Source: Caldicellulosiruptor naganoensis
GTDB lineage: Bacteria > Bacillota > Thermoanaerobacteria > Caldicellulosiruptorales > Caldicellulosiruptoraceae
Assembly (NCBI RefSeq): GCF_026914285.1
Contig: NZ_CP113864.1
Span: forward strand, 1,016,001-1,080,000
Direction: 5' to 3'
Length of the DNA: 64,000 nt
The notes under the pieces are model-generated. The model was given only the letters and a program-made list of their open reading frames with translations, did no database searches and was not told the origin of the DNA. A program made the translations under genes and the position numbers. Shown here in pieces: positions 9,792-18,775 of this stretch (position 1 is the stretch's first letter; every line of letters starts with the position of its first letter).

Positions 9792-10685
9792 ATGCAAATA
9801 TTGAGTTTGGGAGTGGCAGAAGAACCCTTCTTTGTATATAGCAGCTTGAAAAAGCAATTTGATGAACTTGAAAATTTAAAAGGACTTTCAATAGAGCAAA
9901 AACAAAGTGGGGAAATAACTTTTTATGGAATATTTTTGAGTGATGAGGAGATAAAGAAAAACCTTGATTTGCACAAATATGAAAGAATAAAATATTTTAT
10001 TGCAGCAGCAATATGCAATGTGATAGTTGAGTATACTCAGGAAAAACTTATTGGTAAACTGATAGAAGAAAATTACTATTTTTTAGATAATATAGAAAAA
10101 GAAAAAATCTTATATGAAAGCAAGAAAAAAGTGAATGAAGTAATTGAAAGTAATGGCTTTTCAAATGTGAAATATGAGATAATTAAAAAAATTTTAGACT
10201 TTCTTGATTCTAACTTTGAATTCAATTTTGAGGGATTTTTGACTTTCAGACTGAAGGAATATCTCAAAATTATCGAAAATATTATTGAAGATGTAGCTAA
10301 TAAATACTTTTTTGAAAGAGAATATATCCAATTTGTAAACCTGTTGAGATATTTTGTAGGTATTCAAAATGCAAAAATAGATTTGGTTCACGTCCTGCCA
10401 GATGAAAAAGCGTATATCTTATATGATAAAGAATTTAAAGAGATAAAAGATGAATTTTTTGAGATGTTATCTAAAAATTTAAGGTTAAATCTGAGTAAGG
10501 AAGATATTTTACTCAGCAGACTTATTTCTCTTTCACCGCGGCAAGTTATCTTTCACAAACATGGTGATGTAGGCTTTTCTCAGGACATTTTAGAGATGCT
10601 TTCTCTTCTATTTGAAGATAGAATTCATTTTTGTGACGAATGTGAGATTAAAAACTCAAAGACTGTACCCAAAAGTGAGGAATAA
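9792..10685 (+). CDS. ytxC: YtxC-like sporulation protein
   Basis: 297-residue, charged, largely helical soluble protein resembling the YtxC family (PF08812), which is associated with sporulation but biochemically uncharacterised. Supporting stretches are IKYFIAAAICNVIVEY, FLTFRLKEYL and the C-terminal HVLPDEKAYILYD. No catalytic motif or membrane segment is visible. In-frame GTG at 9783 is possible; GATGTGA just before 9792 favours the ATG. The stop codon lies inside the terminator stem. Confidence 0.7.
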   Translation: MQILSLGVAEEPFFVYSSLKKQFDELENLKGLSIEQKQSGEITFYGIFLSDEEIKKNLDLHKYERIKYFIAAAICNVIVEYTQEKLIGKLIEENYYFLDNIEKEKILYESKKKVNEVIESNGFSNVKYEIIKKILDFLDSNFEFNFEGFLTFRLKEYLKIIENIIEDVANKYFFEREYIQFVNLLRYFVGIQNAKIDLVHVLPDEKAYILYDKEFKEIKDEFFEMLSKNLRLNLSKEDILLSRLISLSPRQVIFHKHGDVGFSQDILEMLSLLFEDRIHFCDECEIKNSKTVPKSEE

Positions 10686-10697
10686 ATCCTCACTTTT
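10671..10697 (+). terminator. Terminator overlapping the ytxC stop
   Basis: Perfect 11-bp stem AAAAGTGAGGA / TCCTCACTTTT with a 5-nt loop and following T residues; the ytxC stop codon lies in the loop region. Confidence 0.85.
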
Positions 10698-10783
10698 TTG
10701 TTTTTAAAACAAAACAAGTTTACTTCAATTATTTAAAGTGATATAATTTTGAAGGAATATCCTCAAAAGAGGTGTAAAAAGGG

Positions 10784-11095
10784 ATGAATCAAAAGCTTAA
10801 AAATGAAATGACAGACCATCTTTTTGAGGCAATACTTGAGCTAAAGTCCATAGAAGAGTGTTATAACTTTTTTGAGGATTTATGTACTGTAAGGGAGATA
10901 CAAGAACTTTCACAAAGATTTGAAGTGGCAAAGCTGTTGTTTGAAGGTGCAAAATATAGTGAGATAACCAAAAAAACAGGAGCTTCACCTGCAACTATAA
11001 GTAGAGTGAATAGATGTTTGAATTATGGAGCAGATGGATATAAAACTGTATTAGAGAGGATAAAACAAAAAACGAGATTGGATGAGAAAAAGTGA
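10784..11095 (+). CDS. YerC/YecD-type TrpR-like DNA-binding protein
   Basis: 103-residue all-helical regulator of the TrpR superfamily. The N-terminal half contains TVREIQELSQRFEVAKLL, followed by a helix-turn-helix YSEITKKTGASPATISRVNRC, the hallmark of the YerC group. Its targets are unknown. The GTGA overlap with the downstream RNA methyltransferase gene indicates a two-gene operon. Confidence 0.85.
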   Translation: MNQKLKNEMTDHLFEAILELKSIEECYNFFEDLCTVREIQELSQRFEVAKLLFEGAKYSEITKKTGASPATISRVNRCLNYGADGYKTVLERIKQKTRLDEKK

Positions 11096-12207
11096 TAGAA
11101 CTTTTTATTGCAATGCCTTTAGGAGTTGAAAGTGTTACAAAAGAAGAACTAATAAGATTAGGATATAAAAACTTGAAAGTTGAGAATGGAAAGATATTTG
11201 TGGAGGCAGAGTTAGAAGATATTCCAAAGCTTAACATAAATTTGAGGTCTGCAAACAGGATTTTTGCTGTTCTTAGAAAGTTTAGAGCAGAGAGTTTTGA
11301 TGACCTTTTTGAAGGCGTTTATAGCTTTGAATGGCAGGATATTCTTCCTAACGATGCAAAGATTTTAGTTACTGGCAGGTCAGAGAACTCAAAGCTTTTT
11401 AGTATAAGAAGTTGCCAGTCAGTAACAAAGAAAGCCATAGTTGAAAAATTAAAGAAAAGCTACAATGTATCGTGGCTTGAGGAAACAGGAAATCTTTATA
11501 AGATTGAAATTGCTCTTTTAAGTGATATTGCATATGTACTTTTTGACACAACTGGAGAGTCTTTGCATAAAAGAGGATATAGAAAGCTTCAATCAGTTGC
11601 ACCTTTAAAAGAAAACATAGCGGCCACAATGGTTATTTTAAGTAGATGGAGACCTCAGCAAGAGGTTTTATGGGATCCCTTTTGTGGTTCTGGGACAATT
11701 CCTATTGAGGCAGCTATGATTGCTAAAAATATTGCACCAGGTTTGAATAGGACATTCTTAGCTGAGCAAAATAGTTTTGTTTCTCAAGATTTATGGAACA
11801 AGGCAAGACTTGTTGCCATTGAAAAAATTGATTATAACAGTAAATTTAATATTTTAGCTTCTGACATAGATGAAAAAATGATTTATATTGCAAAGACCAA
11901 TGCAAAAGCTGCGGGGCTTGAAAAGGATATAAAATTCTTTAGAGCAGATGGCAGAAAAATCAAAAAATCTTCGGACAAAGGCATAATTATTACAAATCCA
12001 CCTTATGGAGAGAGGATAGATAGTATTGACATTTTTAATCTTTATAGGGATTTTGGAAAATGTCTAAGAGATTTTAGGGGTTGGAGATTTTTTATTTTAT
12101 CTGGCTATGATAAGTTTGAAAAAGCGTTTGGCAGAAAGGCAGACAAAAATAGAAAACTTTACAATGGAAAGATTAAAACTTACCTTTATTTTTATATTCA
12201 AGTATGA
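11092..12207 (+). CDS. THUMP-domain class I SAM-dependent RNA methyltransferase (RlmL/YpsC type)
   Basis: 371 residues. An N-terminal ferredoxin-like/THUMP RNA-binding region (about 1-155) is followed by a Rossmann methyltransferase domain with motif I DPFCGSGTIPIEAA near residue 197 and catalytic NPPYGERI near 303. The family methylates guanine N2 in 23S rRNA or tRNA; which substrate applies here is not decidable by eye. The GTG start overlaps the upstream stop by 4 bp. Confidence 0.88.
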   Translation: MIELFIAMPLGVESVTKEELIRLGYKNLKVENGKIFVEAELEDIPKLNINLRSANRIFAVLRKFRAESFDDLFEGVYSFEWQDILPNDAKILVTGRSENSKLFSIRSCQSVTKKAIVEKLKKSYNVSWLEETGNLYKIEIALLSDIAYVLFDTTGESLHKRGYRKLQSVAPLKENIAATMVILSRWRPQQEVLWDPFCGSGTIPIEAAMIAKNIAPGLNRTFLAEQNSFVSQDLWNKARLVAIEKIDYNSKFNILASDIDEKMIYIAKTNAKAAGLEKDIKFFRADGRKIKKSSDKGIIITNPPYGERIDSIDIFNLYRDFGKCLRDFRGWRFFILSGYDKFEKAFGRKADKNRKLYNGKIKTYLYFYIQV

Positions 12208-12357
12208 TAAAATGAAAAACCTCCATAATTTATTTCTGATGAGCGCAAAGCAAAAATGAGTGACAAGTAATGTTAAAGGGCTAAGAGGTTGAAATAAGGA
12301 TTTTAAAACTTGCTCAGAATCAGTAAGAAACCAGAGTGTACATAGTGATAAGAACCT
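12208..12357 (+). other. Non-coding stretch with possible RNA structure
   Basis: No convincing reading frame between two convergent genes. AACCTC at 12228-12233 can pair with GAGGTT at 12285-12290, enclosing CGCAAAGC and GGGCTAAG; these short strings recall pieces of the GEMM-I (c-di-GMP-I) riboswitch core, but the spacing is wrong and no same-strand gene follows. Identity unresolved. Confidence 0.25.
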
Positions 12358-12399
12358 AAAAGGGCTGCAGCTTCTTTTAAATTGATATGCAGCCCTTTT
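12358..12399. terminator. Bidirectional terminator between convergent genes
   Basis: AAAAGGGCTGCA (12358-12369) pairs perfectly with TGCAGCCCTTTT (12388-12399); T-runs occur on both strands. Confidence 0.85.
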
Positions 12400-12405
12400 T
12401 GACTT

Positions 12406-14280
12406 TTATTCATTATCTTTTTTCTTAAACTTTTCTAAATCTTCATTGACAAATTTCATATTCAGTTTAGAGAAGTTTACTTTGTCAATTTTGATTGTAT
12501 TTATTGACTTTGTAAAATCGTCTAATGTAACACTATTCCAATAAAGAACAGGCACAGATAAATCAATAGTGTAGTAGTACTGCTTATACTTTATCATGTA
12601 TATTACCCTGTTTTGGAGGTTTAAGAAATTAAAGTCTCGGTTAAGATTTCCTTTTGCTAAGTCAGATAATTTGCTTAGGTTGTATACATAAGTGAATTTG
12701 TAAATTGTAAGTTCACCAGTTGAGTACTTTTGAAGGCTCATATCAGCTGTTTTACTTTTATATTCATTGCTTTCAATCCAAGGTTGCATAGTATTTTTTA
12801 TGATTTTCTCAGCTGGATCAAGATTGATACCCCCGTTTATTGTTAAAGTTGAATATGGTGTATTGTAAAGCATAATTGTTTCAACATCGGATATTCCTTG
12901 AGAAATTGGAAAAGTAGATGCATTTATTACTTGAGTGTAATAACTGTAGTAATAGTATGGAATATTTGTTTTATAGTCTTTGGATATATTCATTTCAAAT
13001 GGTGCTTTGTTGAGCTTTACAGTTTTAAAAGTACTTTGTGGTTTTAAGTCACCTGTCCAAAGTATAGAATCGAGGTATTTACTCTTTGTCGGTATTGGCC
13101 TAAATGAATTTATAATCCTGTCATACTTTTGTTTATCTTTCTTATATTTATCCTCTCTAACATAAAGCTTCACGAAATATTTGTTGTTATTGAAGTCCAC
13201 ATACATTCTTTTTTCAATAAAACTTTTTTGAAGGCTTTTTCTAACATTGAGCTTAAAGAGTTTGGCTTTTGCACCGTTTATATTTAAAGCCTTAGAAGAA
13301 GTTATCTTGCAAAGAGATTTATTATAAAGCTTCACATTTTTCATCTCAAGTTCAACCCATTTGTCAAAACTTGCATTTGAATTAGCAACAAAACTGACAG
13401 AGAGGTATTCGTCATACTCTTGCTGCTCGACTTGTGATGGTGTTGTAACCACATCTTGCTGTTTTTGAGTATTTAACCCCATTTCTTCGTCTGTATAAAG
13501 TGGTGCAAAAGACTGAGTTGATGAGTTATATTCAAAATTGTAAATATCGGTTGACTTCCAGTAAGGTGGCAGGTCAATCTGCCAGCCGTAACTTGTATTT
13601 TTATGAACTCTCCAGCTTGTTACGTTGTCTGCTAAATCCTTTATATTAGGATTTTTTGAATCAAACCGAAGTTCAAATGAATCAGCTATTTTGTACAGAA
13701 GGTTTTTGTGTTCGGTATAGAAATTTAGGTCCATGCTGATAGTGAGTCTGTAAATATAGTTATATTTTTTATTCTTGCTAAGGTAAATTCGCGTAAGATT
13801 AAAATTACCAGAACTTTCTTCTTCATCTACAAAAACGTAAAAAGAATCTGTATAGACACTTGTGATTTCGATGTACTCTTGCCCATTTTTATCTTTACCT
13901 TTTTTCAACGAATATATTTTAGAAACCGAGCCATAATTATTTATAATGTCTGAGCCGTACAACAAAATTTCATCTAAGGAAGAAAAGCCTTCTTTGTTTG
14001 GAATTGCTTCAACGCTTATATTTGCTTTATAACTGCTGCTTGACATTGAAAAATAACTTCCTTTTGGGTCTTTGTTAATATAAGCATCTTGGGGCATGTA
14101 TATTGACCAGTTGTAGATACTATTTCCAACTCTATTTTTGTTGACATCATCTTTTGAAAAAACTGTGTAAAAGTCGATAACTCCATCGTCATCTTGAGCA
14201 TAACTCAAAAAAGTAGTTGAAGATATGATAAAAGTAACAATAAGTAAAGCTGTAAAAAACCTTTTTAATTTCGCCACCAT
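12406..14280 (-). CDS. Secreted protein with three related modules, function unknown
   Basis: 624 residues with a Sec signal peptide (basic KLKR, hydrophobic core about 8-22, likely cut after SYAQ near 29). The mature part looks like three copies of one module: each opens with an aromatic-rich strand (WSIYMP at 58, WQIDLP at 233, FEMNIS at 428) and closes with an alternating strand plus helix ending in a similar element (SFELRF near 201, SFRPIP near 392, SINTIK near the end). This resembles PsbP/DcrB-like beta-sandwich repeats. It starts 22 bp after the HtrA-like protease gene, implying one operon and possibly a shared envelope quality-control role (inference). I recognise no catalytic motif. 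Confidence 0.75.
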   Translation of the reverse strand: MVAKLKRFFTALLIVTFIISSTTFLSYAQDDDGVIDFYTVFSKDDVNKNRVGNSIYNWSIYMPQDAYINKDPKGSYFSMSSSSYKANISVEAIPNKEGFSSLDEILLYGSDIINNYGSVSKIYSLKKGKDKNGQEYIEITSVYTDSFYVFVDEEESSGNFNLTRIYLSKNKKYNYIYRLTISMDLNFYTEHKNLLYKIADSFELRFDSKNPNIKDLADNVTSWRVHKNTSYGWQIDLPPYWKSTDIYNFEYNSSTQSFAPLYTDEEMGLNTQKQQDVVTTPSQVEQQEYDEYLSVSFVANSNASFDKWVELEMKNVKLYNKSLCKITSSKALNINGAKAKLFKLNVRKSLQKSFIEKRMYVDFNNNKYFVKLYVREDKYKKDKQKYDRIINSFRPIPTKSKYLDSILWTGDLKPQSTFKTVKLNKAPFEMNISKDYKTNIPYYYYSYYTQVINASTFPISQGISDVETIMLYNTPYSTLTINGGINLDPAEKIIKNTMQPWIESNEYKSKTADMSLQKYSTGELTIYKFTYVYNLSKLSDLAKGNLNRDFNFLNLQNRVIYMIKYKQYYYTIDLSVPVLYWNSVTLDDFTKSINTIKIDKVNFSKLNMKFVNEDLEKFKKKDNE

Positions 14281-14302
14281 TAAATACCATCCTCTCTATA
14301 TT

Positions 14303-15415
14303 TTATTTATTTTCTGGATATTCTTTTAAAACTACTTCTTTTTCAATTATCTTTCCATTCCTCTTTATTTTAAGCTTTACCTTATCTCCGGGAAGGTACC
14401 TCATCAGAAGCTGATTGTATTCTGCAATTGAATTAACAGAATAATTGTCAATTGAGACAAGTATATCGTTTTCTTGAACAAATCCTTTTAAAGGGCTATC
14501 TTCTTTTACATCAATTATTTTCAGTCCAAGTGTAGAGGGCAAGCCAACAATAGAAAGCCAGCTGTCTTCAAATTCAAGTCCTAGGTAACATCTTCTTATT
14601 TTCCCAAATTTTTTATAATGATCCAGAAAATAAAGAATATTTTCAGCAGGAATTGCAAAATTAATTCCCTGAAAATATTCAATACCTAAGGTATTTATGC
14701 CAACCAGCTTTCCTTGCATGTTTACAAGAGGACCTCCACTATTTCCGGGATTTATAGCTGCATCTGTTTGCAAGAATGTATAGGATTCATCCACTGGTCT
14801 GTTGAGGCCACTGATTATTCCTTTTGTTACGCTGTTTTGCCAACCTAAGAAAAGTGGAGTTCCAATTGCTAATACCTCTTGCCCAACTTTTATGTTTTTA
14901 GGATTTTCAATTTCAATTGGGTTTAAATTTGTACGGTTAACTTTCAAAATAGCCAAATCTATGTCTTTGTTTCTATACAATACTGTTGCTTTATATGCTT
15001 TAGCATCATAAAAAATCACATAAGGTTGTTTCATGTCTTCTACAACATGGTTGTTTGTGAGAATTAAACCGTTTTTGTCAATGACAACACCAGACCCGTG
15101 CGTAAGCCCTGCAGGTATCTTGCTGTAATAGAAGTCCTCTGCTTTTATTTTTTTGCTGTCACCAATTATCGCTACAACAGATTTGTTAACTTTATCAATT
15201 ACTTCGCTTACAGATAAGTCCTTTTTTTGAATGATCACTCCATCTTGGAATTTTACATAATCAAAACCGAAAAAATCTTTCAAAGAGTCCAAATCCACAT
15301 ACAGTTTGCCATCAATTACTTTTGGAGTTACTTTAATTGACTGAGCAAATACCACGTTGGAAATGAGCGAAAAGACAATAAAAACAACAATATACATCTT
15401 ACATAGCTTCTTCAT
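14303..15415 (-). CDS. Secreted trypsin-like serine protease with PDZ domain (HtrA/DegP type)
   Basis: 370 residues. The signal peptide (about 1-25) is followed by a short copper-amine-oxidase-N-like segment (about 27-65, GKLYVDLDSLKDFFG) common on extracellular clostridial proteins. The trypsin-fold protease has a visible triad: H123 (TNNHVV), D153 (DIDLAILKV) and S226 (GNSGGPL). A PDZ domain occupies about 270-360 (GLKIIDVKEDSPLKGF). It would degrade or chaperone misfolded proteins outside the membrane. Promoter distal to the divergent CsoR-type operon; the unknown three-module protein follows. Confidence 0.9.
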   Translation of the reverse strand: MKKLCKMYIVVFIVFSLISNVVFAQSIKVTPKVIDGKLYVDLDSLKDFFGFDYVKFQDGVIIQKKDLSVSEVIDKVNKSVVAIIGDSKKIKAEDFYYSKIPAGLTHGSGVVIDKNGLILTNNHVVEDMKQPYVIFYDAKAYKATVLYRNKDIDLAILKVNRTNLNPIEIENPKNIKVGQEVLAIGTPLFLGWQNSVTKGIISGLNRPVDESYTFLQTDAAINPGNSGGPLVNMQGKLVGINTLGIEYFQGINFAIPAENILYFLDHYKKFGKIRRCYLGLEFEDSWLSIVGLPSTLGLKIIDVKEDSPLKGFVQENDILVSIDNYSVNSIAEYNQLLMRYLPGDKVKLKIKRNGKIIEKEVVLKEYPENK

Positions 15416-15519
15416 TATAAAACCTCCCGTGCATAGATTTGTTACTATCTAATTATAACGTATTTTACCCAAAAATGTTGTACCCTAAGAAGGGGTTTTT
15501 CAAACTTTCATTTTTGTAG

Positions 15520-15548
15520 TTGATTATTTTCCCTTTTTGAGTTATAAT
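15520..15548 (+). promoter_or_regulatory. Promoter of the ferredoxin-CsoR-TusA operon
   Basis: TTGATT (15520-15525), 17-bp spacer, TATAAT (15543-15548). The predicted start near 15555 lies just before a CsoR-like operator. Confidence 0.65.
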
Positions 15549-15564
15549 AAACTTGTAAATTGAA

Positions 15565-15588
15565 ATACACCCCCATGGTATAGGGATT
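15565..15588 (+). promoter_or_regulatory. Candidate CsoR/CstR-family operator
   Basis: ACCCCCATGGTATAGGGAT-type element: a C-run, central ATGGTAT and G-run, as in C-rich/G-rich operators of the CsoR/RcnR/CstR family. It lies just downstream of the predicted transcription start, where a repressor would block the operon that encodes such a regulator at 15850. Confidence 0.5.
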
Positions 15589-15636
15589 ACAAATAAAAGT
15601 TACAAAATATTTTTAGAGAGGAGCAAAGTGTAAGAA

Positions 15637-15840
15637 ATGAAAAAGGCAGTACTTAACAAAGATCTATGTGATAGGTCACCGTTTTGTCCAGCTTCACGTT
15701 CGTGCAAGTTTGGAGTAATAAAGAGAAAAGTGCATGGGTTTTTTGATGTTGAGATTGAGATAGACAAAGAAAAGTGTACAGGATGTGGGGTTTGTACAAG
15801 GTATTGTCCTCAAGATGCAATTGAAATTATTGAAGAGTAG
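15637..15840 (+). CDS. Small ferredoxin-like 4Fe-4S protein
   Basis: 67 residues. The C-terminal half carries the classic 4Fe-4S motif KCTGCGVCTRYCP; the N-terminal part has three further cysteines (CDRSPFCPASRSC) that may form a second, atypical site. An electron-transfer or persulfide-handling role is likely given the sulfur-related neighbours. The CsoR-type regulator's RBS overlaps its end, so they are co-transcribed. Confidence 0.85.
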   Translation: MKKAVLNKDLCDRSPFCPASRSCKFGVIKRKVHGFFDVEIEIDKEKCTGCGVCTRYCPQDAIEIIEE

Positions 15841-15849
15841 GTGTTTGAA

Positions 15850-16107
15850 ATGTCTGATAAAGAAAAAAAAGATGAAATTCTTAGCAGACTAAAAAATATA
15901 AGAGGCCACATTGATGGTATCATTAAAATGGTAGAAGAGGAAAAAGAGTGTGAAGAGATTATGCTTCAAATAGCCGCAGTAAAAAAAGCAATAGAAAAGG
16001 TTGGCTACTTTATAATTGAAAGCCATGCTGCAGAGTGTTTGTCAAGCGTAGAAAACAAAGAGGTTATTCAAAGGATTTTAAATATAATGATGAAGTTTTT
16101 GAGCTAA
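15850..16107 (+). CDS. CsoR/RcnR-family (DUF156) metal- or persulfide-sensing repressor
   Basis: 85-residue four-helix protein. The N-terminal helix LKNIRGHIDGIIKMVEE is the family's DNA-binding signature. Sensing residues are the Cys of EECEE-like KECEEIM and the H-x3-C of SHAAEC, matching the C-H-C triad of copper-type CsoR rather than the two-Cys CstR pattern. However, the operon (ferredoxin, TusA, DsrE-like) suggests sulfur chemistry. In-frame GTG at 15841; the ATG at 15850 is preferred with TAGGTG upstream. Confidence 0.88.
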   Translation: MSDKEKKDEILSRLKNIRGHIDGIIKMVEEEKECEEIMLQIAAVKKAIEKVGYFIIESHAAECLSSVENKEVIQRILNIMMKFLS

Positions 16108-16305
16108 AAGTGCATTAAAAAATAACGAGAGTATTTTTTTCTTTCTTAAACTTACTTGAAACATTGTATTTTGTCCAAGAGTGTTATTATTTTGACAAAC
16201 TTTTTTGCAAAAAATTTTGTTTTTGGCTTTTGTTAAAAAGATTCTATTGCTAAAAGATAACAAATATGGAAAACTAAGAAACAAAATCTGTGGAGGTGTA
16301 CAATT

Positions 16306-16530
16306 ATGGCAGAATATTTTATTGATGCAAAAGGTCTTCAATGTCCAGGGCCTATTACTCAGCTTTTCAAACAGATGAAAGAGGCTCAAAGTGGTGACAT
16401 AGTTACAATTGAGGTAACAGACCCTGCTTTTAAAAAGGATGTTGAAAGCTGGTGCAAGAAGACAAAAAATGAGCTCCTGTCTTTAGAAGAGGCAAATGGT
16501 GTTATAAAAGCAAGAATAAAAAAAGCATAA
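16306..16530 (+). CDS. TusA-family sulfurtransferase
   Basis: 74-residue SirA/TusA-fold protein with the defining C13-P-G-P motif (GLQCPGP), where the Cys carries the persulfide. GGAGGTG precedes the ATG. It stands 198 bp after the CsoR-type gene and 15 bp before a DsrE-like gene, a common sulfur-relay pairing. The 198-bp gap contains TTGACA at about 16191 but no convincing -10 element, so co-transcription with the upstream genes remains possible. Confidence 0.9.
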   Translation: MAEYFIDAKGLQCPGPITQLFKQMKEAQSGDIVTIEVTDPAFKKDVESWCKKTKNELLSLEEANGVIKARIKKA

Positions 16531-16545
16531 AGGGTGATTTTAAGG

Positions 16546-17022
16546 ATGAGAGAGGATAAAAAGACAATTATTGTCTTTAGTAACGACATGGACAAGGTGA
16601 TGGCGGCGTTTGTAATTGCAACTGGTGCTGCTGCGATGGGCGATGAGGTTACAATGTTCTTTACATTCTAGGGTTTGAATGTTCTAAGAGATGCTAAAAA
16701 GAAAGCACAGGGAAAATCTTTCTTGGAAAAAATGTTTGGTGCTATGATGCCAAAAGGGGTTGAAAAGCTTCCACTTTCCAAGATGAACTTTTTGGGGATT
16801 GGTCCAAAGCTTATGAAATATATGATGAAAAAGAAAAATGTGATGATGTTACCTGAAATGATAAAACAGGCGCAAGAGCTTGGTATAAAGATGGTTGCAT
16901 GTTCAATGTCTATGGATGTTATGGGAATAAAAAAAGAAGAGTTAATTGATGGTGTTGAGATTGGCGGTGTTGCCACATACCTTGGTGAGGCAAGCGAAGC
17001 AGGTGTGAATCTATTTATCTAA
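16546..17022 (+). pseudogene. DsrE/DsrF-like (DsrE2-type) protein interrupted by an in-frame TAG
   Basis: Starting at ATG 16546 with GGATG-type RBS, the frame reads a normal DsrE2 N-terminus (TIIVFSNDMDKVMAAF, GAAAMGDEVTMFFTF), meets TAG at 16669-16671 (codon 42) and continues in the same frame to 17022 with no further stop. The interrupted place is FTF-stop-GLN, where relatives have FTFWGLN, so a single TGG-to-TAG change explains it. The downstream part could only start at a weak TTG (16675). Normally these proteins work with TusA in sulfur transfer. It is a recent nonsense mutation or a base-call error. Confidence 0.85.
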
Positions 17023-17045
17023 GTTAGGGGAATCTTAACTAATAG

Positions 17046-17070
17046 AGGCAGGAGAAAACCTGCCTTTTTA
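17046..17070 (+). terminator. Terminator after the sulfur operon
   Basis: AGGCAGG (17046-17052) pairs with CCTGCCT (17059-17065), followed by a T-rich tail. Confidence 0.85.
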
Positions 17071-17148
17071 TTTTTTTTGCTCTTTTGAAATATAAACTGT
17101 GATATAATAATGGAACGATAATTATTATTATCAGAAAGGAAAATCGCT

Positions 17149-18756
17149 ATGATCCTGCTTGTTGCAATAAACTCAAAGTATGTTCATACAAACTTAGCAG
17201 TCAGATACCTTTATCAGCTCTGTAAAGAAAACTATCCATGCGAATATGTTGAGTTTAATATCAATCAGTCTTTGCATGATGTGATCTATGAGATTCTGAG
17301 TAAAAAACCTGAATATGTTGCAATATCAACATATATCTGGAACAGAAGCTATGTCGAAAAGCTTGTTGAAGGATTAAAAAAGGCACAAAAAAGCATAAAA
17401 ATAATTCTTGGCGGGCCAGAGGTGTATTTTGACAGCCTTGATGAGTGGAAGTTTGTTGACATAATAATCAGAGGAGAGGGAGAGTACCCTTTTTTAGATT
17501 TATGTGATCATATTGCAGCTGGCAGGCAATATACTCAAAAAGAGTATCCGCCGTTTGATTTGAACAAGCTTCCTTTTGCATACAAGGACGAGAAGTTAGA
17601 CCAAAGCAGAATCTATTATTATGAAAGCAGCAGAGGCTGCCCTTTTAGATGTTCGTATTGTCTTTCTTCCATTGAAAAAGGTGTTCGATTTGTGCCTCTT
17701 GAAAAGGTGTTTGAAGAGCTTGACTATCTTTTTAAAAAACAAGTAAGACTTATAAAGTTTGTTGACAGGACATTTAATGCAAACAAAGAAAGAGCAATAA
17801 AAATAATAGAGTTTTGTAAACAAAAGTCGCAAGCTACCCAAATTCACTTTGAAATAGACCCAACACTTTTAGATAGTGACATTATCACTGCAATAAATAC
17901 TTCGAAAGATAACCTTTTCAGACTTGAAATAGGTCTTCAGAGTTTCAATCCACAAACTCTTGATGCAATAGATAGATTTTATGACATAGATAGAATTGAT
18001 AAAAACTTGAAAAAGCTTATGGAAAACAAAAAGGCCATTGTTCATCTTGACTTAATAGCGGGCCTGCCATATGAAGATTTTTTGAGTTTTAAAAGAAGTC
18101 TTGATAAAACTATATTGTATTTTGCTGATGAAGTTCAGCTTGGATTTTTGAAAATGTTAAAGGGAACGAAGATAAGAGAAGAAGCAGCTAAATACAATTA
18201 TGAGTTTTTCAAAGACCCGCCGTATGAGGTTATCTCAAATAGCTTCATTAGCTTTGAAGAGATTTATGAGCTTAAAAAAATAGAAGATTTAATAGACAAA
18301 ATTTACAACAGGCAGTACCTCTATTTTACTTTAAGATACATCTTTCAGAAAATCTCTCCCTCAGAATTTTTTGAAAAGCTCTCAAGCAAAGTGAATAGCA
18401 ATTTAAACACAAGGGAGTTTATAAAAGAGCTTTACAGAGTCATAAAAGAGAATTTTGATTTTGACAAGGATGTATTTGATAGCTTGTTCAGATTTGACAT
18501 TTTAAGAAGGTTTCCAGAAGAATTTTTACCGGAAGAGTTGGCAATATCCGGGGAGGAAAGGGAGAAAATTAGACAAGCAATATATCAAGCAACAAGCTAC
18601 CAAGACCTCAGAGAACCAAAAGAGATTATTAGAAGATCAAGGGCTTGCATATTCGGATTTGACATTGAAACGTTTATAGAAGATAATAAAATTGAAAATG
18701 GAGATTTTTTATACATCTTTTTCGAAGAGAAAGTAAAGAAAATAAAACTTCAGTAA
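17149..18756 (+). CDS. B12-binding-domain radical SAM protein with DUF4080-type C-terminus
   Basis: 535 residues. The N-terminal cobalamin-binding Rossmann domain (about 1-140, including [10 protein letters not shown] and [11 protein letters not shown]) is followed by a radical SAM barrel with the cluster motif CPFRCSYC near residue 163 and a long C-terminal region (about 370-535) as in DUF4080 proteins. Substrate unknown; relatives are often annotated as Fe-S oxidoreductases. A small Cys-rich DUF6485-like gene follows 19 bp later, so the two are likely co-expressed. Confidence 0.85.
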   Translation: MILLVAINSKYVHTNLAVRYLYQLCKENYPCEYVEFNINQSLHDVIYEILSKKPEYVAISTYIWNRSYVEKLVEGLKKAQKSIKIILGGPEVYFDSLDEWKFVDIIIRGEGEYPFLDLCDHIAAGRQYTQKEYPPFDLNKLPFAYKDEKLDQSRIYYYESSRGCPFRCSYCLSSIEKGVRFVPLEKVFEELDYLFKKQVRLIKFVDRTFNANKERAIKIIEFCKQKSQATQIHFEIDPTLLDSDIITAINTSKDNLFRLEIGLQSFNPQTLDAIDRFYDIDRIDKNLKKLMENKKAIVHLDLIAGLPYEDFLSFKRSLDKTILYFADEVQLGFLKMLKGTKIREEAAKYNYEFFKDPPYEVISNSFISFEEIYELKKIEDLIDKIYNRQYLYFTLRYIFQKISPSEFFEKLSSKVNSNLNTREFIKELYRVIKENFDFDKDVFDSLFRFDILRRFPEEFLPEELAISGEEREKIRQAIYQATSYQDLREPKEIIRRSRACIFGFDIETFIEDNKIENGDFLYIFFEEKVKKIKLQ

Positions 18757-18775
18757 AAAGGGGGAAAAGGGTAAT

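Noticed and set aside
16669..16671. TAG in the DsrE-like gene as a pyrrolysine codon
   Set aside because: It replaces a conserved Trp by a one-base change; nothing in the window suggests Pyl machinery and the family is not known to use it.
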